64,000 nucleotides of DNA from Spongospora subterranea f. sp. subterranea (Eukaryota > Endomyxa: Phytomyxea > Phytomyxea > Plasmodiophorida), in contig JAUGWO010000016.1 in the NCBI GenBank assembly GCA_049724395.1, positions 81,437 to 145,436 of the forward strand. Direction: 5' to 3'. Position 1 is the stretch's first letter. Every line of letters starts with the position of its first letter. The notes below the pieces were generated by a model. The model saw nothing but the letters and a program-made list of their open reading frames with translations. It made no database searches and was not told the DNA's origin. Of the stretch, positions 32,401-44,820 are shown piece by piece. The translations under genes were made by a program, and so were the position numbers.

Positions 32401-35400
32401 TCAGGTTGATGTCGCCCTTGAAGGTGAACGTTCGAATGCCCGCCTTGTGGCTTCTGCAACAACAGTGTTGGGATCCATCCCTTCTTTTTTCCGAGATTCG
32501 GGTAAGGCTTCGGATTATTGAATTCATGCGCTAATCTCCTGTTTAGGAAAGATCTCCAAGCAAGGTGTATTTCCAGACGAGAAAGTTGTGATAACGTATC
32601 TTTCCTATCTCTGTGCTCGTTTACTAGTTTTGAGTAAAGAATCTCATGCTGCAAGGATACTTCAAAATGGTTGGCGAAATTTTCAACGACAACAAAAGTA
32701 TATTTGCTCTCCTCTCAAGATATAACGAACTGAATGTCATTATAGTGCTTCTCGTGTCCCGGATGCGGCACAGACCTTGTCCGCATCAATCAGATCTTAC
32801 AATAATGTACACAATAATTTTTGCCTTGCATCTTTGCAGCTAAATTTTCAATCCAGGCTTCTTCGTTTTTGGCCTTCCGAAGAGCCACCGTTCCTCTACA
32901 GTCAATCATTTCGGTATATCTGCCTCAGTGTCTGGTATTTTCATTCCGAGGAAAGGTGTTGTTATTGCAATCAGAAATTCGTACGTGGCTTGTTTTCTAC
33001 CGTGAAACTGGCTTAATGTTTTGAGTTTAATAGGTACACGTCAAGCATATGCAGCGTTTCGGAATGAAAAAGCTGCTGTTACAATTCAGTTATTTTTTCG
33101 AAAATATCGTCATCTGAATGCTACAAACACCTTACAAATTTTTGCTTCCTGTGTTTATAGTTACACCAAATTTCAACGAGTAATCTCTTTGAGACGGCGA
33201 CGATCTGCGTCCGTTATTCATGCAGCCTATCAGAAACACCGTAATATGATTGCAATCAAAAGGCTCCATGCGATAAATGTTGTTTCATCCGCTCTTGAAA
33301 CTCGTCGTTTATCTGAACTTTATGCTCGACGAATACTTCTGAAAAGACGAAACGCCGCCAGCTGTATTCAACAGTTTATGCGTCAATTCCTGGCCAAAAG
33401 GTTTCTTCGACGCAAGGAGGCTGTTCGGACTGTTCAGTGTGTTTTGCAAGGAATCATTGCCTTTCAAGGCTTCCAGCAGTGCTTGCATCAACGCAGATCC
33501 AAAGCTGCAACAACGATCCAACAAATATTCAAAACATTTCAAGCAAGGCTGCACGAAAAACGTCGTTGTGCCGTTGGTGTCATTTTTGTGTCAATTTTCG
33601 CTGTTCGAACTGTCGATCAGTTCAGTCAACTCCAGAAGTTACGAAAGCTTCGTTCTGCCGTTATAATTCAGCGGTCTACAAGACTTCATCTGCAAAGAAT
33701 CCGCGTTCGACGCATCACTGCCGCATGTAACTTGCAATCCTCGTTTTGGTCTTATTGTTCTGTCACAAGTTTTCTACTGCAACTGCAATACCGTCGTGAC
33801 GTAGCGGCACGTTTGATTCAGGTTGTATTGCGGCGGCATCAACAGCGTGTATATTCCCGGAAGGTAGCTGCCGCTGTTTCCCTTCAGGCATCCATGGCCT
33901 CTTGCAAGACAACGAAAATATTTAGTTCGTTACTGGTGCGGCGGAAAATCCGCTGTGCCAAAACAATCCAGTCATCGTTCAAAAGGTATCAAGAAAATTT
34001 GTTCGTCAAAAGATCGCTTTCAAGTCAAATTATCCAGTCCTCATTCGCATCGTTACGGTGCTCTAAATGTTTTCGCGTTTTATTAGGGATGCGGAAACGC
34101 TACTCAGCCATCCAAATCCAGAAATGGTTCAGAAAACGCGCTCTTCGAATTCATCAGCATCGGGTTGCATCGGGTCTGGTAGTTCAATCGCTGATATCAA
34201 CATTGAGGACCGTTGCCTTTTTCTCCCAAATTTTATACCGTCGCCGAGATCGTAGTTGCAGAACTGTCCAAAACCGGGTCAGAGAATTTCTTCGCAAGAA
34301 GAAAGAAAGAACAGAATCCGATTCTATTTTGATTCAAGCCAGTCTTAGGGTCGCTATTGCAAATGCCTCATTCAAACAATGTCTCAACATTAGACAACGT
34401 ATCTCGGTAAAGAAAATTCAGTTCGTCTTCCGCAGGCACAGGGTGATTGAAGCCAACAAACGTAACGCCTCATCGGCAATGTTGCAATCTGCTTTCAGTT
34501 CATATCATCGACGGATAATATTTCTCAAAGTTTTGCGTAATAAGCAAAATCGCGCGCTAAGGATCGTTCAAGATGCTGTTCTGCGATATCAGAAAGTGGT
34601 GCATCATCGTCGTATTGTTGCAGCGCTAGCCATTCAATCTTTGTTCCAGCAACATCGGCTCAAGACTTCAACCAAACGACTCTTCATATACAAGATTGGT
34701 CGTTCAGCGACAGTTATACAACGTCGCGTTAGGTTCCACCTCAACAGTATGCGAACCCTACGGTTAGTTGCGTCCATTTCACTTCAAGCGGGAATGTCAG
34801 CCCTGCATACGCGATCGATAGCTCTCCAAGTTTCTGAGTATCGCCGTTTGTGGGCTTCTCGCTTAATTTTCCGATGTATGTCTGCTTTCCATCACCGTCG
34901 TGTTGCTGCTGCAAAAACCGTCCAGACCACGATATCTGCGTACGTGTCTCATACACTTGTACAAGTGCTGCAGGGAATGAGACGTCACGCCAGCGCTCGA
35001 CGCATTCAGTGTGCTACAAGAAGCTTCCTCTCTCAGTTGAGACAGCGCAGAGTAGCTGCCCTTCGTGTCGTCCAAGCATATTTTAACGGTCTATCATCAG
35101 AACTTTCATTCGGTCGCATTATAGGTTTCAGACGTGATATGTGTGCCTCTATAATTCAAAGGGCGCTTTTACGTCATCGAGATTTCTGTTTTCAGCGCCG
35201 ACTCCTTGCTGTAAGCATAGTCCAGACAACGTTTTCTTCTTTGATTACCGCAACATCCGCCACAAAGATGCTGTTTTTTCAACAAACAATATGTGCGCGA
35301 CGTATTCAGTTCGCCTTCCGTTCTCATCGTCTACGTATGGCCAAGCGTACTGCAGCAGCGTTATTGCAAGTCCAGTCTGCAATATCTTGTTACTATACCG

Positions 35401-36696
35401 TACGAAGAACCGCACATTTGATTGGTCTTCGGCAACATTCTTGTGCAGCCGTTCTCCAACGTCGTTTCAAAGCAAGGGCAAATCTTCGAACTGAAAAAAA
35501 AGAAACAATTGTTGCGGCTTTGAATGCTGTCATTACGAGCAAGTCTGTTTTCCCTGGTATTCTGAAGTGCCGACGTGCGCTAGCTGCCACGGTTATACAG
35601 AAGTTTATAAGTCGACAAGTCCAAGCTGCCGCCCAGTCCAGATATATTTTGAAGGTCAACTCAAGCTCTTTGCTCCAATTATGCATCAAAAGTATGCCTC
35701 TGCATCAGTGTTCGATTTTTCGTAACTGAACAAAACTGTTTGCAGCGAATCGTTGCCACATTGAGTACCTTGAAAATCGGCGCAAGATCATATCTGTGCA
35801 ATCGATGTGGCGAGGTCGTGCTGCCCGAATGCACGCATCTACTCTTGTTCAAGCGGCTTGTAAACGGATTCTTGATGCGTCCACTCGTTGGTCTCCTGAA
35901 CTTACTATTGGTTTCCGAACGCGGCAGGCTCTGGACATATTGCTCAAGTATGCATGGAAATTTCTTCTTTTGTCTTTTTTTCTAACTTTCGCAATTCTGT
36001 CAGCTCGACAAAGCTGGCTCCTATTACGCACGCCTGCCGAACTCTTGACACCGTGACAAGGACGCTTCCTGGATGCGCTGTTGATGCTGTTGATCAAAAC
36101 GCGTAAGTCAAACCCACTATACGTTCAAACCAAATCGGTTTGTCTTATTTCTAATAGGGTTCCCGTTCTTTATGCGCTAATGAGGTTCGAATTTTGTTTC
36201 TGGTCAGTTGTTTCTCAAACGTTGGTTGTTTCAGAGGTCTTAATCGAAGCAAGCCCCACCTTGAATTGTTAGGCTATACGCTGAATATACTCGGTATGAT
36301 CAAGCGCATTGCCCTGCACTTCATTGAAACCCTTGGCTTTGTGTAGTAAATCTTTCGGAGATTTCAAGCACTCGCGTCCACGTATTTAGTGATCTTTCAT
36401 GCGCTGAGGTGGTTCTTGAACTTATTCAGACGCAACGCGAAAACGGCGATTTGTTCATTAAAGCGTGCAATCTGCTGACGACAGGGTGCCAATATCCACC
36501 ATTCGTGACTGTCCTGCAAGGGTCAATAAAGCGACTCAGCTCAATTCACGCTTTGCTTTCAAGAAAGCTTGAAATGCAAGTGCGATATCAACCTCCTAAC
36601 GGAACGCATACAAAGCAACTGAACATGCTCAAACGGTCCGTCCGATCGCTAGAAGTTCTGCAAACGCGTATACGGCCAACATCAGCCGCCGGCTAA
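29455..36696 (+). CDS. ASPM (abnormal spindle) orthologue with ASH, two CH domains and a long IQ array
   Basis: A multi-exon gene. Exon 1 (29455-29571) gives [18 protein letters not shown]. Exon 2 (from 29642) continues [20 protein letters not shown]. Exon 3 has [18 protein letters not shown], together the ASH domain. Then come [20 protein letters not shown] (about 30450), [20 protein letters not shown] (30795), [20 protein letters not shown], and the first CH domain ([50 protein letters not shown]). The second CH domain follows ([37 protein letters not shown]). A single large exon (33021-35729) encodes more than thirty IQ motifs. The end matches the ASPM C-terminal region ([34 protein letters not shown]). 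ASPM binds spindle poles and calmodulin-like light chains in mitosis. It is a full-length gene by content. Exact borders of some small exons are inferred. Confidence 0.93.
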
Positions 36697-36884
36697 ATTC
36701 AAGTTTTATCTACCGAAATTCAAATAAATTTTTTCATCTGTTTAATGTCCATCTTGAAATAAATAATAATACCACCTCAGTACAAACGTGTTTTCATCAT
36801 GCGCAGAAATTTGGAGTGGCCGCGATGCTTGACGCTTCCTTTGTTTAAAGTTGAAGCGCTTTAACTGCAGTGTAAGGTGTAGGC

Positions 36885-37145
36885 ATGACTGCAGGACAGA
36901 GAGGGCAGAATGCATCATATACGGTCTCCTCTCCGTTTGGGGGAACCCTTATCCGTTGTAGTTTCTTGATTTGCGGGATTTGACAATCAGCATTGAGTCA
37001 GTCTGCACAAGGCGACGTAGATGAGGTAAATGATCAACCGCGGCTACATGCTCCTAGCAACGCAAGTCGAGGTGCTGTCTACGACAGATTCAGATTACTG
37101 ACGCTGAATACGAACAAAGATTTTGTTGGGGTAGATTCTAGGTGA
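36885..37145 (+). CDS. Possible small two-exon gene, 74 residues
   Basis: An ATG frame (MTAGQRGQNASYTVSSPFGG) can be joined across 36955-36990 to LSQSAQGDVDEVNDQPRLHA ... YDRFRLLTLNTNKDFVGVDS, ending at 37145. The join is in phase with GT-AG borders, but the intron would be only 36 bp, shorter than others here. A polar peptide with no recognised family. It is convergent with the diflavin reductase. Confidence 0.35.
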
Positions 37146-37355
37146 GGTATATTGAAGAACAATGATCAGGAACTGATATCCATTCTAGAAGCAGACCCAT
37201 TACGGCAGTTGTCGGATCGAAAGTAAAACGGAGTAGTAATAATAATGGTTTGTGGCTGTATATAATATATATAGATGGGCGCTGCGTGGTTTCCTGGTTT
37301 GAACAGGTCACAGCTTTGCTTAAATACAAAATAAATGCAATATGTACATCGGGAA

Positions 37356-39758
37356 TTAATCCCACGCTTCTGCCATATATTTCCCTTGATGAATCTTGTT
37401 CTCCATAACCTCAATAGCTTGAGCTCGCGATAAACCTCCAGTGCGTCCAAGGATATCGGATATGAAGCACTCAAACACAGCAGTTGCCATCTGAAACAAC
37501 TTCATCGATAACAGTTCTAACGGGAAGTTTTGACAAACCGATAATGTGCCGCAGACGTAGAAAATCGCGTTGGAACTGATCAGACCAGCGACTTCTTCCG
37601 AGCGAGCTTTTAACGCATCCTAAATTTTCCTCAGTCACTATTGTCAGCATGTGCAGATTGATACTACCTGTACGTATCGATATGGATGGGAATCAATTCG
37701 AGAAAAAGCTAAATCGATGCGTGTGATTGCTTGCGAAGTTTCCCATTCGCGCTGATACAGAAATTCATCCTTGTTGTCGCGGAAACCGAAAAAGAGGAAG
37801 ACTTGTCTAGAACCTGAAAACGGATGAGGGATTGAGATAAAGAATGATGTACCTTGACGTACCTTCTGGTAGATGTTGCAAAAACGACCGAAAAGGCGCA
37901 ACACCAACGCCACATCCAATCATTACCAAAGACGGCAACCTAATTAATACGAAAATATTGGCAACCATCGTAAACACAAATGTTTCGACCTGTCAAGAGG
38001 GGGCAAACGCAATTGTCTATTGTGGCGAATAAATAGTGGTATTTTGAAAAGAGAAGACGAATCCGTGCAACGACCCAAATGACACGTCTCCAGCCAATAG
38101 GTACATAAACCCCGGAACGACGAACACGAGGGAACTAATTGTTTTGCGTGCTCACTTATCGCGACCTGACAAATTACTTTTCAAAACGAGACAGGTATTG
38201 ATGATCGATTAAACATACCGTAAGATGAACTGTGCTAGGATGGCGAAACGGAGATGATGCAATAGAGTAATATCGCAGCGCTAGGGGCGGAAGTAAATCG
38301 CATAATTCATTGGCAGTTGGCCGGGCAGAGGAGTATTGTGCAAAAATGTCAGTGATCTTGACAGGAAAACGGATCAAAACCACGAATTGCTGAAACAATC
38401 CTGCTTACATTCGTGAAGTTTTCCCTTAATCGCTCCATGGGGACGGATAGTAAAGCAGTTGATTCTTCAAGTGAAGCTAATCTAAAATGACCACGGATTA
38501 ACAAGGGCACGCTACAATACTGACAATTATTACTTTGCGACTGCAGCAATAACAACTTTGGAAGGAAGTGAACATATATCTAGATAATACGTCAGAGCCC
38601 ATTGTAGCGTGCAGCTACACGATAAAGACGAGACAGATACAACTACATCCCCATCGAGCGACAACTACGTTTCATCAGTAAAAAGATATCGATGAGATTA
38701 AAAGAGAACCGAAAAAGCTTACAGTATTCAATAACGACCTAACGATATTGCCTGGATTTGCGCAAGGAATTGCAACGCAGTCGCCCGGTTCATAGCTGCA
38801 CTCAGGTGGAACCTTCAACTCTATATGCAGAACACGCCTGTTTAGCGACTTACACATGTAGTCACTATGGACCAGAGTCGCCTCATGAACATCTGGTCCA
38901 TATAATATTCTCGCCGCCATAACAGAGTTCGAGCTTGAAAACGGAGATACATCCGAGATGCTTGACTGATACCGATCAGGATGATATGAGCATCTGAAAT
39001 GGATTATTAAACATTATTCAACATTGATTGTGCATAGAAAACAGACGATTTCTGGCAACATTGATCCGGAGTCGCGTTACAAGATTCAATTGCAGTAAAC
39101 GACTCTTCAATGTCAGTCGAATGTGGATGTGCACGCTCAAATAGGTTAATTAAATTACGAATCCAAATATCAACAGATATCTGAGACAAATCCCAGGTCA
39201 ATCCATTGTGATATAAGATCTACTGCACAAATCACCTGTCTTTGATCTTCATCAGCAGAATCCGCTTCTAAAGCAACACACAGACGTTTGGCCCCAAAAT
39301 CGCGAAGCCTTACGTCAATTTTTTTGGAAAACCCGCAAAAATTGGACCATTGAGAATGACCTACGCCAAGAACAGCGTAGGAAGTATCTGAAAAAATGTT
39401 CGACGTGCTACAGCTATCCAAATATTGGTCGAATTTAACGGCATTCTCAGGCGGCCCGCCCATCAAAAACGAACTGCAAACAAATATGACAGTCGATGGT
39501 CGCCGGGACATGAAAAACTCGAACTGGTTTAAGCATCCGAGATTGGCAGATATAGAAGATTCACGAAAAGCGCCGAGCAATTGACGGGCGATCACTGAGA
39601 TCGATGGCGATAATTAGAGATGAATGAGAGGAGTGACCATATACAATACTTAATGACACTCCTGTCTGCGATCCAAACAATATCAATACAGTGTCGTGGA
39701 GCCTTTCGAGACCAGTCATCAGTTCCCGGCAGGTGGAGGTTGCACCCGATTCTCCCAT
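37356..39758 (-). CDS. Diflavin reductase, methionine-synthase-reductase-like
   Basis: A multi-exon gene on -. Flavodoxin/FMN domain: DTVLILFGSQTG, joined across an intron to IARQLLGAFRESS, then VIFVCSSFLMGGPPENAVKF and YAVLGVGHSQWSNFCGFSKK with IDVRLRDFGAKRL. The GPPENA..F and NFC...KKID.RL...GA pattern is closest to MTRR. FAD part: RVLHIELKVPPECSYEPGDC. NADPH part: FLFFGFRDNKDEFLYQREWE. The end, SDILGRTGGLSRAQAIEVME...GKYMAEAWD, has the near-terminal tryptophan of the CPR family. Such enzymes pass electrons from NADPH through FAD and FMN; MTRR reactivates cobalamin-dependent methionine synthase. The start chosen is the ATG at 39758. An open frame continues upstream and could be an extra exon. 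CPR or NDOR1 are alternatives. Confidence 0.75.
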
Positions 39759-40975
39759 AGCATTGAGCCAGGTCGCCTGCGCAGCGTCGATACTTGCTAT
39801 CCAACCAGAACGCCGACGAGCTGGACTCGGTTTCTGGTGGTCAAACCTCACCCAGAACCGCCCTTTCTGTTTACAATGATATACGGAATGAAACAGAGAA
39901 AAGAGTTTTTCCCCAGTTGAACACAGCGCAGAAATAAAGTGCGGAGCCAATTTTGTTCGAGAAACGGAATACGCTTCGTACACGAGCTACCTCACGATCT
40001 CATGCACATTTGCGACTGTGTGAACTGAAATCTGCGACTGTCCCGAGATGACAACCTGCCCACAGCCTGTGACGAGTAGCACCACCACCACCCACCACTG
40101 CCGCCCTGTGACGGGCCAACTACACGCTGGTGACGCTGTCGAAATATCTGGAATGGCAATGGATGAATTATCGCAGTGTTGGCTGACCCGTGGCGGACGT
40201 TCCGTATTTTCAGAACAACGAGTCAATTCTCTGCAGCTCGTTTTGAACCAGACATCTCTGAACAGACCAACATGGCCCAAACCGAGGGCTGAGAGAGGCC
40301 TCGCACGCTTATGTGGACCATATTGGGTTGGACAATGCTGTAAACGATTTAACCTATCCACGTTGCTGCATTTTGACGTCTGGTCATTATATGATCAAGG
40401 GAGGCAATGAGCCGCTTCAAAAAATACTTGTAATTTTGAAGTCCAATACTGGCCAGATACAACAACAGACCCTATCCCATCAAGTTGAATGGGTCACCAT
40501 CACCTTACGTGATGATTACTTGAACTGTCGACACCAAACCAATTCGTTCCAAAAAAATCTAGTACGAAAAAATGATTACGGGGCCACAAGTTTCTACAGC
40601 AATTGCGTTATTGTTAAAGGTACTCCTCGCTTTGGGCAATAGAATCGGAACCAGCACACTCAAGGTCGTCGTGCATCCTGGGATTTCTTCTGCTTTGTTG
40701 CCCAACAACGCACCACTATGGCTGGGGGACCCCGCCGGATACTGCAGTTTCCGCAAACAGTTTCTGCCAACAAATAAATTATCACACTTGTCTATGAAAC
40801 TGGGACATCCAAAACTGAAAAAACGTTAATGTGAAAACCAGACTCTGTTTTCTGTTTGTTTTTTTGTGGCGCCGTGCCGTGCCGTTGCCGTTAAGGTATT
40901 GGACGCTGACACTTGTTTGCAGAATGAAGTAAAACTGGTTCAGGGAGAATCTCTGACTGGAGTCCCATACACGTT
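39759..40975. other. About 1.2 kb without a recognised gene
   Basis: GC rises again near 40 kb. Open frames on both strands (for example 40048-40410 on +) lack a domain. The stretch lies between the diflavin reductase and LTR-element fossils and may include more of the latter. Confidence 0.3.
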
Positions 40976-41800
40976 ATGAATCCTGGCTCAATGTTGGCGT
41001 TGAACCAGAACAGGACGGATGCTGATGATATCGTCCGAAATCACCTGCAGTATTGCTTGTCGCCCACCTTCGACCTTCAATGCGCCACGAACTCCTTGAG
41101 CTTACCGAACACACCGGAAATACACCTGCTTTTGTCATCGATGATGGTGACGAAGTACTTGGCGCCATTCATACCCGCCACTTCAGAGGGGTCCGCAAAC
41201 TTCGGAATGAATTGTCTCGCCCACCGATTGAGACTTGATTATCGGTCCTTTGCGACAACGATTTTCTTGGTAGTTGGCTGATGATGCTTGAACTACTCAT
41301 GGTTTGATTCTGGGTCTTCCCATTGGCAATCCAAGTGTCCTTCGCCGCGTACATGTTCCCTGATCGCATCATGGTCAACACGCCCAAGCCTTCGGTGACA
41401 CACTTCAAGGCTCGCCTTAAGTCGCAATTCTTGTCGTCGCTGCCGTTTGTCCTCCCTGCTTTGACTCGAGCCCCCTCTGCTGACGTCCAGGTGAACCATC
41501 AGCCCATCGCGCGGACCCATGGCGACGACTTGACCCTTGTCGACACCGTTGCCCAGCGCGCTGACAGGGGCTCGAGTCAAAGGAGGAAGGATATACAGCA
41601 GGACGACAAGAGTTGCGACCAATTCCGAAGGCGAGCCGTGACGTGTGCCATTGGGCATCTTCGCCATTACGCGATAAAAAAACATCCACGACCGAGGACA
41701 CTTGATTGCCACTGGGAAGGCCCCAAATCCAATCCATGTAATTCAGAGGCGATAAAGGACGAGACAGGTAATCGGCGAACACCGCCAGCTCGATGGGGCA
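40976..41800 (-). mobile_element. Ty1/Copia LTR-retrotransposon fossil (GAG-pre-integrase and integrase parts)
   Basis: The minus strand shows a GAG-pre-integrase-like block (CHRRLGRVDHDAIREHV) and an integrase-core opening (AKYFVTIIDDKSRC), the usual order for Copia elements. The segment is broken, with no LTRs identified at its ends. It abuts a Ty3/Gypsy-related piece at about 41800. Confidence 0.65.
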
Positions 41801-41825
41801 GCTGGTTTAGTATCAAGACGATGAG

Positions 41826-42373
41826 ATGTCCACTTCACCTATTTTCGCATTCATGATCCGGCTGATTCGCCATGTTCTTAACATTATTACAAGGACAACG
41901 GTAGTCATTATCGGGAAGTCGTTCAATTATACGTTCTCCAGCTCCCTCCTGCGACGTCGGTTGTTGCCTCTGGAGTTGCCGACATATGATTTCAGAACGT
42001 GCCACGCTTTCCTGGAAGAGCGGTTCTCGACAATCGTGATTTTCTTGGTTTTCGTCGATGCACTTGACAATCTAAGTCATCACCAGTTGCGACCGCCTCC
42101 GGTAGTCCTCTTTCTGATCAGGGCTGTAAAGGGCTCCGTTTCAGATCCCTCAATGATCTTCATGACGCCGTACCTGTCGGCCGCCAGTAGGAATTCCCAC
42201 GACCACAGCAACCAGCTGTCGTCCGATAACCTATTCCGGGAGAACTTCCCCACCGATGACTGCACCGTCGTCATGACCATACTCGCCTCGTGATCCTTTA
42301 TGTCTCCAGCTCGGCCGCCGCTTGCGTCGTCTGGGTCCATAACCCTTCGTAATGGAGACTTTAACAAGTCCAA
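41826..42373. mobile_element. Ty3/Gypsy-related fossil segment
   Basis: Bases about 41900-42150 match, in opposite orientation, the segment at about 52300-52445 just upstream of a Gypsy reverse transcriptase. Both contain GATTGCGACC-type blocks and a shared peptide (LRPPPVVL.LIRAV). This is therefore a second piece of the same family, broken and without LTRs in view. The 42374-42824 stretch that follows has no recognised gene and includes the prohibitin promoter. Confidence 0.6.
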
Positions 42374-42711
42374 TCGATTAGCAGTTTATTCATTTTGAAT
42401 ATATGGGGCTCAGGAGAGAGCGCCTATGAGGCCTGTCATTGGATGCTATGCCCGGAGCTGTTGCTCCAATTGCGATCATCGCTGATTGTATCAGGAGAGG
42501 ACACGATCAGTCGACAATCAATGTGATGACGTACAGGAATTGCGAACGATTATCAGCGAACTACTTCCGACAGCAATCACAATTGTTCGACGGATATGCT
42601 CAACGACACAATGATTCGACAGTGAACGTGGACGATGGTGATAAGCTGTCGTCGACAACGCCAACCATGGAATGATAATCGTGCCGGACGGGTTTACCCT
42701 TGATCTCCGGA

Positions 42712-42720
42712 GTCCGTGAC
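42712..42720 (+). promoter_or_regulatory. GTCCGTGAC motif upstream of prohibitin
   Basis: Lies 104 bp before the prohibitin ATG, in the same relative orientation as the copy upstream of the 16758 gene. Candidate promoter element. Confidence 0.35.
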
Positions 42721-42824
42721 AGCCATCTGTTCGTTACAGTAGCAGTAGTAACACACCTGATTCTGCCCAGCTCCTATATTGCAGTCATTCGTCATCGACC
42801 GCGCCGGCAACTCCATCAGGCTCC

Positions 42825-43782
42825 ATGGCCAGCGCCGTCCGTAATTTCGCAGGCCCCAGCGCCGGATTGCCCCGTCTGGCGACAATTCTATTGGGCGGTG
42901 GCGCTATCGTATACGGTGGATATAACTCCCTATTCACCGTAGATGGTGGTCATCGTGCCGTCATGTACAATCGTATTGTCGGTGTTAAAGACACCATCTA
43001 TCCCGAAGGAACTCATATTATGCTCCCTTGGTTCGAGACCCCGACCATCTTTGACGTTCGTACAAAGCCCAAGAAAATCTCGTCCCCGACTGGAACGAAA
43101 GACATGCAAATGGTTCAAATTTCCCTCAGGTAATCAGCTCTTGCTGCACGAAGAGGGTTGTAACTGATTTATTTGTTAGAGTTCTGTACAAACCCGACGT
43201 CGCCGCTCTTCCGACCATTTTCCGACGTTTTGGTTCCGATTACGATGATCGTATCTTACCGTCGATTGTCAACGAGACTTTGAAAGCGGTTATCGCTCAG
43301 TATAACGCGGCTCAGCTGATCACAAAACGTGAGGAGGTTTCAAGAGAGATCAGAAATCACTTGCAGAAACGTGCCAAGGTTATGAATTCGTTTTCTTTTT
43401 TCCTGTTTGTTCCTAATTCTGCCCCGATGCTATTTAGGACTTTTACATCCTTCTTGATGACGTGTCGATTACTCACCTTAGCTTCGGTGCTGAATACACG
43501 GCCGCCGTTGAGTCCAAACAGGTTGCTCAACAAGAAGCAGAGCGCGCCAAATTCATTGTGGAGCGCGCGCTTCAGGACAAGCGATCCACCGTCATTCATG
43601 CTCAAGGAGAAGCGCAAAGCGCGCAGATGATCGGCAAAGCGTTGTCGTCCAACCCGGGTTTCGTTGAGCTACGTCGTATGGAAGCTGCAAGGAAGATTTC
43701 AGCGTCGTTGGCGGCTTCACCTAACAAAGTCTATCTCTCCGCAGAGACGCTTCTGTTAAACCTGGGGCGGCGCGCCTCATGA
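42825..43782 (+). CDS. PHB2: Prohibitin-2
   Basis: Three exons, 42825-43129, 43180-43378 and 43438-43782, with 50- and 59-bp introns, give 282 residues, the usual length. The N-terminus has a hydrophobic anchor ([19 protein letters not shown]) followed by [17 protein letters not shown] and [20 protein letters not shown]. The SPFH core has [40 protein letters not shown] and [20 protein letters not shown]. The coiled coil ([20 protein letters not shown]) and the [15 protein letters not shown] region follow. Prohibitin-2 forms a ring complex with PHB1 in the mitochondrial inner membrane and supports cristae and m-AAA protease function. YNRI.GV.D.IY.EGTH and [12 protein letters not shown] favour PHB2 over PHB1. 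Confidence 0.95.
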
Positions 43783-44690
43783 ACATGGACAGATAGGAAA
43801 GACCAAACATATTATGGCCACGTCGCCAGCTGAAAGCGGCTAATTCACTCATGGTGCTTTATACTCAATACACCTCATAGCTATTAGTGTTTTTCATGCC
43901 GGAATATCGCGCTCAACGTGGTTCCTCTCGCGTCGACTCATGATCGAATAGATTTGACCCCGAACCACATTTGATTTTTCTGGACAACACTTCGGACTGC
44001 AGGCACTCGCTGACAAATTGGGAACACTACTGGAAAACCTTTTCATCATCAATATATGTTAGGACCGATCCACCGAAAACAGTTTCGCGACAATAACCCA
44101 CGATCGCTTGGTAGCAGTGTCTCCGCTTCAGGTGATTCCATCGCCATCTCAATATTGTTGGAACAGTCTGAGGTGACGCCGCCATCGCTTCTCCTTGAAT
44201 CAAGTACATGACCTTTGATCGTCCAATCAACGGGACATTGTGCACGATTGGTGTCTAATGTCTATAGTAAACGTTCATCCTCAAGGCCGACTTGCACTTT
44301 ATTGAAAGAACTTCATTCTACTTCTTTGTCCTTTCGCTTGCCATAGCATCCCTCCACTTACAATCGATGTGAGAGCAGAGGGGACCACTGTCCACATCGC
44401 GTGCCAAATTTTATTTTTTATACACACTAATTTTGGTAACACAAGATTTGTGTGTTACACACTATTTATGATATTGGTCGTGAAAAAGGGCCACGCTAAT
44501 TAGTGTGATACACACTAAATACCGGAATCGGTGTAGTGGAAAATTATTCTGTATTGCATTTTGTTTCGACGAGATCTGTCGAATTACAGAGCGTTTGCTG
44601 GAATTTAAGAAAGTTTGAAGTTGAAGATATCAAACTCCGTAACGCCATCTCAAAGGTGGTGACTGGGACTGGGACTGTACTATAGAACAC
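43783..44690. other. Intergenic, nothing recognised
   Basis: 3' flank of prohibitin and upstream of the dioxygenase-like gene. A short AT-rich patch at 44440-44525 repeats ACACACTAA/TTAGTGTGT words in both orientations, a weak hairpin-like structure. Confidence 0.35.
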
Positions 44691-44760
44691 GGAAGTTTTT
44701 TGACAATGTAATCCCACGGCCCTTCTCGAATAATATTCCGTACACTACCACTGGAGCCCC

Positions 44761-44769
44761 GTCACGGAC
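44761..44769 (+). promoter_or_regulatory. GTCACGGAC motif ahead of dioxygenase-like gene A
   Basis: Lies 51 bp before the ATG, inside the segment that copy B lacks. Same word as at 3974, and the complement of those at 16855 and 42712. Confidence 0.3.
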
Positions 44770-44820
44770 TCTGTCGGGTCAGTTGCGCTAATGGCCGAAG
44801 CGGTCATATTGATTTGAGCA

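Noticed and set aside
33309-35689. Minus-strand frames inside the ASPM IQ exon
   Set aside because: Shadow frames of a strongly coding plus-strand exon.
40048-40830. Several open frames on both strands
   Set aside because: No domains, mutual overlap and no splice structure; left as unassigned.
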